DNA of 9,249 bases from Pseudomonadota bacterium. Lineage in GTDB: Bacteria; Pseudomonadota; Gammaproteobacteria; Acidithiobacillales; Acidithiobacillaceae. The notes beneath the pieces were generated by a model. It worked only from the letters and a program-made list of their open reading frames with translations, was not told where the DNA came from and ran no database searches. Position numbers and translations under genes: made by a program. The stretch is taken from contig JAKBXD010000073.1 of assembly GCA_021840785.1 (NCBI GenBank), forward strand, positions 1 to 9,249, read 5' to 3'. Of the stretch, positions 1-7,542 are shown one piece after another. Numbering within the stretch: the first letter of the stretch is position 1; every line of letters begins with the position of its first letter.

Positions 1-753
1 GACCTGTCTTTGCAGCTCCAGCAGAATACCGCCCGCCTGGCCCGCTGGCAGCAACGGGCGGCTGCCGCACGCTTCGCCGTGGCAGAGCTTGCGGCGATTG
101 CACCGGATGCCCTACCGCTCCGGCCGGTGGCGCCCGCGTCCGCAGTAATCCCCACCCTGCCCTCACACCTGAGTCTGGACCTTCTTGCCCACCGTCCCGG
201 CGTACAGGCGGCACGCGCGCTGGCGCTGGCCAGCGTCCAGCAGACCAAAGCCGCCCGCGCCGCCTTTTATCCGAATATTTCCTTCTCGGCTCTGCTGGGC
301 ATGAACAGCGCCCACATCGCCACGCTCCTGAACCCGGCGAGCTTTGCGTACAGCTTTGGACCGGCCTTGCGGTTACCGATTTTCACCAGCGGCGCCCTGA
401 CTGGCCGTTTCCACGGCGCCGAGGCGCAGCAGGCCAAGGCGGTGGCTGTTTACCAGGAAAGCATCCTGCAATCGGTCCAGCAGGTACTGACGGCGCTGTC
501 GGGATACCAGCACAGTCGGCAGGTGTGGCAAGCCGAGACGGTCGGCACCGGCGCCACCCAGAAGCAGGAAAAACTGACCGCCACTGCCCAGGCGTTGGGC
601 CTCAGTGACCGCGCGGCGGTGCTGCAGCGGCAGATCACCCTCATCCATCAGCAAATGGCCCAGCGCCTTGCCCATTATGCGGCACTACAGGCCTGGGCTC
701 AGTTGGAAACCGCATTGGGAGGCGGCTATGATCAGTCTGGACAACACCCCTGA
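1..753 (+). CDS. Outer-membrane efflux channel, NodT/OprM (TolC-like) family, 3' part
   Basis: The reading frame is already open at base 1 and gives 250 codons including the stop at 751-753, so the N-terminal part lies outside the window. The visible part matches the second repeat of RND/EmrAB-type outer-membrane factors. It has a 'LLAHRPGVQAAR' segment, where the family has 'LL.RRPDV.AAE', then 'KAARAAFYPNISFSALLGM', then 'SFGPALRLPIFTSGAL', then a long Ala/Gln-rich helix, and it ends in 'ALGGGY' as many family members do. These proteins form trimeric beta-barrel plus alpha-helical tunnels that carry drugs from a periplasmic adaptor out of the cell. The next gene is an EmrA-like adaptor whose start lies inside this gene, which supports a shared pump and co-translation. 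The substrate cannot be told from the sequence. A signal peptide or lipobox would be upstream and is not visible. Confidence 0.88.
   Translation, partial: DLSLQLQQNTARLARWQQRAAAARFAVAELAAIAPDALPLRPVAPASAVIPTLPSHLSLDLLAHRPGVQAARALALASVQQTKAARAAFYPNISFSALLGMNSAHIATLLNPASFAYSFGPALRLPIFTSGALTGRFHGAEAQQAKAVAVYQESILQSVQQVLTALSGYQHSRQVWQAETVGTGATQKQEKLTATAQALGLSDRAAVLQRQITLIHQQMAQRLAHYAALQAWAQLETALGGGYDQSGQHP
717..722 (+). promoter_or_regulatory. Ribosome binding site of the emrA-like gene
   Basis: GGGAGG lies 5 nt before the ATG at 728, inside the 3' end of the upstream channel gene. It selects this start over the longer open frame that begins at 605. The added residues of that longer frame do not resemble the family and would come before the expected cytoplasmic tail. 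Confidence 0.75.
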
Positions 754-1840
754 CAACGCGAGTAAGGCCGGGGCAGACCAGAGGCGGCGCAACCTCTGGA
801 TACTGGCTGGCGTCGTCCTGCTCGGTCTGCTGGTCTACGGCCTCTGGTGGTTGCTGATCGGACAAAAGCGGCTGGAGGTAGACGATGCCTATGTCGAGGG
901 CAACCTTTACGCGGTGGATGCGCGCACGACCGGAACCGTCGCCGCGATTCCCGCCTACGACACCATGCGGGTGGAGGCAGGCTCCCCCCTGGTGATGCTC
1001 CGCGGAGACCGAGCTGGTCGCAAGCTGCAACAGGCGGAAGCACAACTGGCGCAGGCCCGGCAAAAAGCGCTGGCGCTGGTCCACGAAATTCAGGCCAGTC
1101 GCAGCAAGAAGGCGGCTCTGCGGGCCAGCCTGAACAGTGCACAGCAGAAGGCCTGGCGCCTACGGGCGTCGGCCAGCGCCGGTGCGAGCGAGGATATGGC
1201 CGCCATCGCGGCGGTCGACGCGGTGCGGCGCCTGCAAGCCGAAATCGGCGCCGAATCGGCGCATAGCGCAGCCCTCAGCGCGCGGCTCGGAACCGCCGGC
1301 CCGGCGGGAAACCCCGCCGTGCGTGCGGCGACGCAGGCCCTGGCCCTGGCCCACCTGAACTGGACACGACGCATCATCCGGGCCCCGGTCACCGGCATCG
1401 TCGCGCAGCAGGCGGTGCAGCCCGGACAGTGGGTAAACGCGGGCCAGCGCCTGTTCACCGTGGTGCCATTGCAGCAGGTATGGGTCACTGCCAACATCAA
1501 GGAAACCCGTCTGGCGGGAGTGCGTCCCGGTGCGGCGGTGACGCTGCATTCCAATCTCTATGGTAACGCCGTCACCTATCACGGCTGGGTGGTGGGACTG
1601 GGAGGGGGCTCCGGCGCCGTCTTCGCGGTGCTGCCGCCGGAGAATGCCAGCGGCAACTGGATCAAGTTCACCCAGCGGGTACCGGTGCGCATCGCCGTCG
1701 ATCCGGGGGACCTGATCCGACACCCGCTGCGTCCCGGCCTGACCATGACGGTACGGATCGCACTGCATGGCCCGTGGATACGGCGGCCGGTACCGGACTG
1801 GTTCCTGCGTTCCGCAGCCGCTTCACGCCCGTCTCCCTGA
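728..1840 (+). CDS. emrA: EmrA-like membrane fusion protein (HlyD family) of a multidrug efflux pump
   Basis: This 370-residue periplasmic adaptor links an inner-membrane drug transporter to the outer-membrane channel. It has a short polar cytoplasmic tail, one membrane segment at about residues 23-44, then 'LEVDDAYVEGN', the typical start of the EmrA periplasmic part. The first half of the lipoyl-like domain follows, then an Ala/Gln-rich helical hairpin (about 95-205), then the second lipoyl half with 'IIRAPVTGIV' at 216-225. The beta-barrel region has 'VWVTANIKET', 'NLYG' at 276-279 and 'GNWIKFTQRVPVRI' from 309. From memory these match E. coli EmrA (NLYG corresponds to 'DLYG', and 'GNWIKIVQRLPVRI'). 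The start overlaps the channel gene by 26 nt and has a good ribosome binding site. Oddly, no emrB-type transporter follows; the next gene is ettA after 100 nt. The transporter may lie upstream of the window or elsewhere. The family is certain; the exact emrA orthology is likely. Confidence 0.9.
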   Translation: MISLDNTPDNASKAGADQRRRNLWILAGVVLLGLLVYGLWWLLIGQKRLEVDDAYVEGNLYAVDARTTGTVAAIPAYDTMRVEAGSPLVMLRGDRAGRKLQQAEAQLAQARQKALALVHEIQASRSKKAALRASLNSAQQKAWRLRASASAGASEDMAAIAAVDAVRRLQAEIGAESAHSAALSARLGTAGPAGNPAVRAATQALALAHLNWTRRIIRAPVTGIVAQQAVQPGQWVNAGQRLFTVVPLQQVWVTANIKETRLAGVRPGAAVTLHSNLYGNAVTYHGWVVGLGGGSGAVFAVLPPENASGNWIKFTQRVPVRIAVDPGDLIRHPLRPGLTMTVRIALHGPWIRRPVPDWFLRSAAASRPSP

Positions 1841-1857
1841 CCGGCCCCCGCATAGAG

Positions 1858-1887
1858 TCCACATCAAGCCCTGATTTGCGCTACACT
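1858..1887 (+). promoter_or_regulatory. Weak sigma70-like promoter candidate for ettA
   Basis: TACACT at 1882-1887 resembles a -10 element. TCCACA at 1858-1863 matches the -35 consensus at 4 of 6 positions, with an 18-nt spacer. Transcription would start near 1894 and give a leader of about 47 nt. The -35 is poor, and readthrough from the pump genes is also possible because I see no terminator between 1841 and 1880. Confidence 0.35.
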
Positions 1888-1896
1888 AGGCCAATT

Positions 1897-1910
1897 CCGC
1901 CTTTCGGCGG
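1897..1910 (+). other. Small hairpin in the ettA leader
   Basis: CCGCC-TTTC-GGCGG forms a perfect 5-bp GC-rich stem with a 4-nt loop, 30 nt before the ettA start codon. It is not followed by a T-run, so it is not a convincing terminator. It could stabilise or tune the ettA leader, or be chance in GC-rich DNA. Confidence 0.35.
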
Positions 1911-1940
1911 TCTGAACCCACTCTCTGGATGGAAAACGGC

Positions 1941-3608
<1,668 letters not shown>

Positions 3609-3626
3609 GGCTTTTTATCTCGTCGT

Positions 3627-3654
3627 CGCCGGGTCCCGAAAATGCGGCCCGGTG
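3627..3654 (+). other. GC-rich hairpin between ettA and the rpmH promoter
   Basis: Bases 3627-3635 (CGCCGGGTC) pair with 3646-3654 (GGCCCGGTG) to give a 9-bp stem with two G-U pairs and a 10-nt loop. No run of T follows, so it is not a classic rho-independent terminator. It ends 2 nt before the -35 box of the rpmH promoter, so it marks the 3' end of the ettA transcript region and may protect that RNA end or slow readthrough into rpmH. Confidence 0.45.
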
Positions 3655-3656
3655 CC

Positions 3657-3685
3657 TTGACTTTCGTGCAGCATCTCCTTATCTT
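3657..3685 (+). promoter_or_regulatory. Sigma70-type promoter of the rpmH-rnpA-yidD-yidC-mnmE operon
   Basis: TTGACT at 3657-3662 (5 of 6 to consensus) and TATCTT at 3680-3685 (4 of 6) are separated by exactly 17 nt. Transcription would start near 3691-3692 and leave a leader of about 30 nt. The place and strength fit a highly expressed ribosomal protein gene. It is the best promoter-like sequence in the window. Confidence 0.72.
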
Positions 3686-3720
3686 CTCAGCCCTTAAGAA
3701 TTATCCGCAGGAAGTGTCTC

Positions 3721-3855
3721 ATGAAGCGTACTTTTCAGCCCAGCGTTGTTCATCGCAAGCGGACCCACGGTTTCCGTGCCCGCATGGCCACCAAATCCGG
3801 TCGCCTTGTGCTCAAGCGGCGCCGTGCCAAGGGCCGTCAGCGTCTCTGCCCGTAA
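3721..3855 (+). CDS. rpmH: 50S ribosomal protein bL34
   Basis: This 44-residue, Arg/Lys-rich protein of the large ribosomal subunit binds 23S rRNA. It begins [10 protein letters not shown], continues with the family's '[13 protein letters not shown]' and 'RRRAKGR', and ends RLCP. The length and motifs are those of normal bL34 (44-46 residues). A good ribosome binding site, AGGAAG at 3709-3714, precedes the ATG, and the strong promoter lies about 35 nt upstream. It is the first gene of the conserved operon; rnpA starts 4 nt after its stop. The Cys-Pro end replaces the Thr-Val-Ser-Lys type of tail seen in E. coli, but this tail is variable in the family. The gene is too short to appear in most length-filtered gene lists, but its identity is beyond doubt. 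Confidence 0.98.
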   Translation: MKRTFQPSVVHRKRTHGFRARMATKSGRLVLKRRRAKGRQRLCP

Positions 3856-3859
3856 GCCG

Positions 3860-4210
3860 ATGAATCCGGCGCTGGCGCATCCTCATCGTTTTACCCGCGA
3901 GGATCGTCTCCGCCAGAAGGCGGCCATCCAGCGCACCCTCAAGCAGGGACGCAAAAAGGTCTTCCCAGAATTGGTGATCTACGCCCTGCGTAACGAACTG
4001 CGACACCCCCGTCTGGGTTTGGCAGTAAGCCGCAAGGTGGGTAATGCCGTGGTCCGCAACCGTATCAAGCGACGCTTGCGCGAAGCTTTCCGGCAGCAGC
4101 CGGTGCGCACGCAAGGGCGTGACGTGCTGGTGGTAGCGCGGGCGGGTGCCCGGCAACTCAGCATGCGGGCCATGGGTGTCTACTTCCAGCAGATGCTGGA
4201 GAGGGTATGA
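3860..4210 (+). CDS. rnpA: Ribonuclease P protein component
   Basis: This 116-residue basic protein binds the RNase P RNA and helps it recognise and cleave the 5' leader of precursor tRNAs. The sequence shows '[11 protein letters not shown]' near the N-terminus, '[30 protein letters not shown]' in pieces around residues 49-78 with the RNR core (Arg66-Asn67-Arg68), and '[12 protein letters not shown]' toward the end. The chosen ATG lies 4 nt after the rpmH stop and gives the usual RnpA N-terminus. There is no clear ribosome binding site of its own, which suggests coupling to rpmH translation. The same frame is also open through nearly all of rpmH, but that extension does not look like RnpA. 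The gene ends in an ATGA overlap with yidD. Confidence 0.96.
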   Translation: MNPALAHPHRFTREDRLRQKAAIQRTLKQGRKKVFPELVIYALRNELRHPRLGLAVSRKVGNAVVRNRIKRRLREAFRQQPVRTQGRDVLVVARAGARQLSMRAMGVYFQQMLERV

Positions 4211-4422
4211 GTGTGCGGCACGTGGCCGTCGTTGTCGTGCGCGGCTATCAGTACGTCATCAGCCCCATACTTGGACACCACTGCCGTTTTTACCCAACCT
4301 GCTCCGAATACACTTGTCAGGCCATTGAACGCTATGGCATCGCCAAAGGTTCCTGGCTAGGCATCAAACGCATCAGCCGTTGCCATCCCTGGCACTCCGG
4401 TGGTGTCGATCCCGTTCCTTAA
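4207..4422 (+). CDS. yidD: Membrane protein insertion efficiency factor YidD
   Basis: This 71-residue small protein helps YidC/Sec insert proteins into the inner membrane and is thought to sit at its cytoplasmic face through an amphipathic N-terminal helix. The family motifs are clear: '[22 protein letters not shown]' across residues 14-35 with Cys26 and Cys32, '[16 protein letters not shown]' in the middle, and the 'GGVDPVP' end at 65-71. E. coli YidD has about 14 more residues after DPVP; here the protein stops exactly there, which is common in the family and not a truncation. Its ATG overlaps the rnpA stop by 4 nt (ATGA), and GGAG/GAGG just upstream serves as binding site. It is placed between rnpA and yidC, as in most proteobacteria. 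Confidence 0.96.
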   Translation: MSVRHVAVVVVRGYQYVISPILGHHCRFYPTCSEYTCQAIERYGIAKGSWLGIKRISRCHPWHSGGVDPVP

Positions 4423-4437
4423 ACGCCTTGGGGCCTC

Positions 4438-6042
4438 ATGGATAATCAGAAGACCATCCTCGCTGTCGCGCTTGCCGTAGTCGTCTTCCTGCTGTTTCAG
4501 GCCTGGCAGGCGCAGAATGCGCCGAAACCGGTTACGCCGACTGCCGTCCGCCAAAGCGTCACGACCCCGAGCACGTCAACATCCGCTGTGGCTACCTCAG
4601 CAGCGACAGTGGCTGTGCCGACGGTCACGCCGGTCAGTACGGGCCTCCAGTTGGCGACAGGACCCACGGTGTCTTTCCAGACGCAGGTGTTCACTGGCCA
4701 GATCGACCTGAATGGCGGCGATATCCAACAGCTTGGCCTGCTCCGTTATCCGCAGGCGGTGGGGAATCCCGCACCCTATCCCATCCTCGACAAGGCGGCG
4801 GCTAAGCTCACTGTGCAGCAGAGCGGCTTCGTCAACAGCGATGGACAGACCCTGGTTGCCCAGTTCGCCGTTCCTGCCGTTCGGCGGGCCGACGGCCAGC
4901 CTATCACCCTCATCGGCAAAGCCGGCCCCCTGAGCGTCAAAAAAACATGGACATTTCAGCCCGACAGCTACGTGGTGGAAGAGCACATCACCATCACCAA
5001 TAGCGGGTCCACGGCGTGGAATGGCAGCTATTTTGACCAGATCCTGCGCAATGACCGCGCTGAAAGTCACATGTTCATGTCTATTTTCACCGGCGCGGTG
5101 CTCATGCACCAGGGCAACTTCAGCGAAGTGAGTTTCGGCGATATCCACGATCATCCGGAGTTGAAGTCCGGCCCCGGCTGGGCGGGGATGATGGACCACT
5201 ACTTCCTCACGGCCATTGTGCCTGCCCAGGATGCGCAATCCCAGATTTATGCGCGCCCGTCAGGTACCAATTATGTCGCCGGGGTGAACACCCCGCTACC
5301 GACCCTGGCACCGGGCCAGAGCACCACCATCACCCAGCAGCTTTTCCTCGGGCCGAAGCAGCAGCAAACCCTGGTCGCCATGGGTAACGGCCTGGAGCAG
5401 ACCGTGGACTACGGTTGGTTCGCCATCATCGCCGAGCCCATGCATGTGGTGCTGACCTGGTTCCATGGGCTGGTCGGCAACTGGGGCCTGGCGATCATCC
5501 TGTTGGTCATAGTGGTCAAGTTCATCTTCTTCTACCCTTCGGCCATCAGTTACCGCTCCATGGCCAATATGCGCAAGTTGCAGCCCAAGCTGGAGAAACT
5601 GAAGAAGGAGGTCGGGGATGACCGCCAGAAGCTGGGCGCAGCCATGATGGCGTTGTACCGCAGCGAGAAGGTCAACCCTATGGCGGGCTGTCTACCCATT
5701 GTACTGCAGATGCCTTTTTTCATCGCCCTGTACTGGGTGTTGGTGGAGAGCGTTTCGCTGCGGCAAGCGCCCTTTATCCTCTGGATTCATGATCTGGCCA
5801 TACCCGATCCTTACTACATCCTGCCCCTGCTCATGGGCGTGTCCATGTTCTTCCAGCAGCGCCTCAATCCAGCGCCGGTGGACCCCATGCAGAAGCGCAT
5901 CATGTCGGCACTGCCGGTGATCTTCGCGGTATTCTTCTCCTTTTTCCCGGCGGGTCTGGTACTGTACTGGCTGACCAACAACGTGGTTTCCATCGGCCAG
6001 CAATACCTGATCACCCGCCATATCATGGCGGCCAAGGACTAG
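4438..6042 (+). CDS. yidC: Membrane protein insertase YidC
   Basis: This 534-residue Oxa1/YidC insertase puts single- and multi-spanning proteins into the inner membrane, alone or with SecYEG. It has an N-terminal anchor (about 6-23), then a Thr/Ser/Ala/Val-rich linker, then the large periplasmic P1 beta domain to about residue 330. Five core membrane helices follow, beginning at about 350, 418, 461, 488 and 507 (the last two close together). The cytoplasmic coiled hairpin 'KLQPKLEKLKKEVGDDRQK' lies between the first two core helices. The groove position equivalent to E. coli Arg366 is Lys361; a basic residue is kept, and Lys here is common. Conserved pieces include 'KVNPMAGCLPIVLQMPFFIALYW', 'LRQAPFILWIHDL' and 'FPAGLVLYW'. 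The gene starts 15 nt after yidD with only a weak TTGGGG binding site. Confidence 0.97.
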   Translation: MDNQKTILAVALAVVVFLLFQAWQAQNAPKPVTPTAVRQSVTTPSTSTSAVATSAATVAVPTVTPVSTGLQLATGPTVSFQTQVFTGQIDLNGGDIQQLGLLRYPQAVGNPAPYPILDKAAAKLTVQQSGFVNSDGQTLVAQFAVPAVRRADGQPITLIGKAGPLSVKKTWTFQPDSYVVEEHITITNSGSTAWNGSYFDQILRNDRAESHMFMSIFTGAVLMHQGNFSEVSFGDIHDHPELKSGPGWAGMMDHYFLTAIVPAQDAQSQIYARPSGTNYVAGVNTPLPTLAPGQSTTITQQLFLGPKQQQTLVAMGNGLEQTVDYGWFAIIAEPMHVVLTWFHGLVGNWGLAIILLVIVVKFIFFYPSAISYRSMANMRKLQPKLEKLKKEVGDDRQKLGAAMMALYRSEKVNPMAGCLPIVLQMPFFIALYWVLVESVSLRQAPFILWIHDLAIPDPYYILPLLMGVSMFFQQRLNPAPVDPMQKRIMSALPVIFAVFFSFFPAGLVLYWLTNNVVSIGQQYLITRHIMAAKD

Positions 6043-6071
6043 GGTGGGGCCTCCCGTGTTGAGTTAGAGCC

Positions 6072-7427
6072 TTGGCCTATCAGCAGGGAGACACGATTGT
6101 GGCGATTGCCACGCCGCCGGGGGAAGGCGGCGTCGGTATTTTGCGCCTCTCTGGATCGCAGGCCCTGGCCATCGCGACGGTGCTCTGCGGCGGAGCAAAG
6201 GTAAAAGCACTGATGCCCCGGCATGCCCATTTTCGCCGCTTTCACGCCCGCGACAGCAGCGTGATTGATCATGGCATCGCCCTCTATTTTCCCGCCCCCC
6301 ACAGCTACACCGGTGAAACCGTCGTGGAATTGCAGGGCCATGGCAGCCCGCTGGCCCTCGCCAGCCTGCTCACCGAGGCCATCGCTCTGGGCGCGCGGCC
6401 GGCGCGTGCCGGCGAGTTCAGTGAACGGGCCTTTCTCAATGGTCGTCTTGATCTTGCCCAGGCCGAAGCGGTTGCCGACCTCATCCACGCCCGCAGCGAC
6501 GCCCAGGCACGCGCCGCGGCGGCGAGCCTGGAGGGTGCCTTCTCGCAGGCGGTCGATGGCATCCATGGCCAGCTCCTGCAACTTCTCGCCCTCGCCGAGG
6601 CCGGCCTGGATTTCAGTGAGGAAGACCTTGGCGATGCCCACGAACTGGCTATTGCCGATGGCCTGATGCGGCTGGAAGGCCAGATCGCGCATCTGCTCAA
6701 GCAAGCACAGCAAGGCGCCCAACTCGCCCGCGGCGGTCGCGTAGTGCTCGCCGGACGACCCAACGTCGGCAAATCCAGCCTGATGAACGCCCTCGCCCGC
6801 CGCGCATCGGCCATCGTCACCGCCATCCCCGGTACCACCCGCGACCTGCTCCGCGAAGAAATCGTCCTCGACGGCCTGCCGGTGGAGCTTATCGATACTG
6901 CCGGGTTGCGCGCGGCCACGGATGCCGTGGAGGCGGAAGGTATCGCCCGTGCCCGCCATATATTGCACAGCGCGCAATTGATCCTGTTGGTGGCAGACGC
7001 GAGCGCGGGATGGCAGGTGGAGGATGAGGCCATCCTGCGTGACCTGCCGGAAGGACCGCGCCTGATCCTCTGGAACAAGCTGGATCTGGTTTCCGCCCCG
7101 CCCCTCACCCCCGTCGGTGAGCAGAGTATCGCCCTCTCTGCCCAAACTGGCGTCGGCCTCGATATTTTGCGGCGCAGCTTGATGGAGGCCCTCGGTATGC
7201 AGGGCGACAGTTGTCCCTTCAGCGCCCGCCGTCGCCATGTCGAGGCGCTGGAGCATTGTCTGCAGGACATTCACGCCGCGCGCGATATGCATCGCCTGGG
7301 GGGCTCCCCTGAACTGGTCGCGCAGTCTCTGCGTGAAGCCGCTGTGGCGTTGGCCAGTATCACCGGTCATATTGATGTGGAAGACATTCTCGGCGAGATT
7401 TTTTCGCGCTTTTGTATCGGGAAGTGA
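6072..7427 (+). CDS. mnmE: tRNA modification GTPase MnmE (TrmE)
   Basis: This 451-residue GTPase works with MnmG to add the (carboxymethyl)aminomethyl group at C5 of wobble uridine 34 in certain tRNAs. The N-terminal tetrahydrofolate-binding domain has 'TIVAIATPPGEGGVGILRLSG', 'SYTGETVVELQGHG' and 'RAGEFSERAFLNGRLDLAQAEA'. The G domain inserted in the helical domain has G1 GRPNVGKS at 228-235, the PGTTRD switch with Gly254-Asp258, DTAG at 275-278 and NKLD at 335-338. The protein ends FCIGK with the conserved C-terminal cysteine. The start is TTG at 6072: an in-frame stop at 6060-6062 leaves no ATG or GTG upstream, and the next candidate (GTG at 6099) would cut the conserved start. The binding site is weak. 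It lies 29 nt after yidC. The partner mnmG does not follow. Confidence 0.96.
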   Translation: MAYQQGDTIVAIATPPGEGGVGILRLSGSQALAIATVLCGGAKVKALMPRHAHFRRFHARDSSVIDHGIALYFPAPHSYTGETVVELQGHGSPLALASLLTEAIALGARPARAGEFSERAFLNGRLDLAQAEAVADLIHARSDAQARAAAASLEGAFSQAVDGIHGQLLQLLALAEAGLDFSEEDLGDAHELAIADGLMRLEGQIAHLLKQAQQGAQLARGGRVVLAGRPNVGKSSLMNALARRASAIVTAIPGTTRDLLREEIVLDGLPVELIDTAGLRAATDAVEAEGIARARHILHSAQLILLVADASAGWQVEDEAILRDLPEGPRLILWNKLDLVSAPPLTPVGEQSIALSAQTGVGLDILRRSLMEALGMQGDSCPFSARRRHVEALEHCLQDIHAARDMHRLGGSPELVAQSLREAAVALASITGHIDVEDILGEIFSRFCIGK

Positions 7428-7542
7428 GGCGGAATAGCGAAAATATCCGGCATGACCGGGAAGCGCCAGTCAGAGCAAATAAGATCTTTATATAAATCAG
7501 AAAAAACTTAACTTGTTTGAAAATGAGCGCTACCCTAACGGA
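7428..7542 (+). other. AT-rich intergenic region between mnmE and the sensor kinase
   Basis: These 115 nt hold no gene that I can support. There is a perfect 10-bp AT palindrome, TTTATATAAA, at 7487-7496, and an A-run with TTAACT follows. The CCGG-CATGA-CCGG element at 7447-7459 could form a 4-bp hairpin after mnmE but has no T-run, so no terminator is claimed. The sharp shift from GC-rich mnmE to AT-rich sequence fits a promoter or regulator-binding region for the kinase gene. Confidence 0.5.
7508..7536 (+). promoter_or_regulatory. Promoter candidate for the sensor kinase gene
   Basis: TTAACT at 7508-7513 (4 of 6) and TACCCT at 7531-7536 (3 of 6) are spaced by 17 nt. If used, transcription would begin at about 7542-7544, right at the ATG at 7543. 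A second candidate -10, TATAAA at 7491-7496, has no good -35 partner and would leave a leader of about 40 nt. Neither is strong. Confidence 0.3.

Noticed and set aside
605..727. Longer N-terminus for the emrA-like protein
   Set aside because: The extra 41 residues come from the wrong frame of the channel gene and are unlike the family; the ATG at 728 has a good binding site.
4126..4133. Chi-like octamer GCTGGTGG (also at 8586-8593)
   Set aside because: This is the E. coli chi sequence; it falls in coding DNA where the word encodes common Leu-Val type codons, and its role in this organism is unknown.
5518..5520. Lys361 in YidC in place of the groove arginine of E. coli
   Set aside because: A positive charge is retained, and lysine at this position is common among proteobacterial YidC proteins, so it is not unusual.
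6039..7370. Long open frame on the - strand across mnmE (443 codons)
   Set aside because: It is an antisense shadow of a well-supported gene; the protein is low-complexity Gly/Gln/Ala-rich with no family features.
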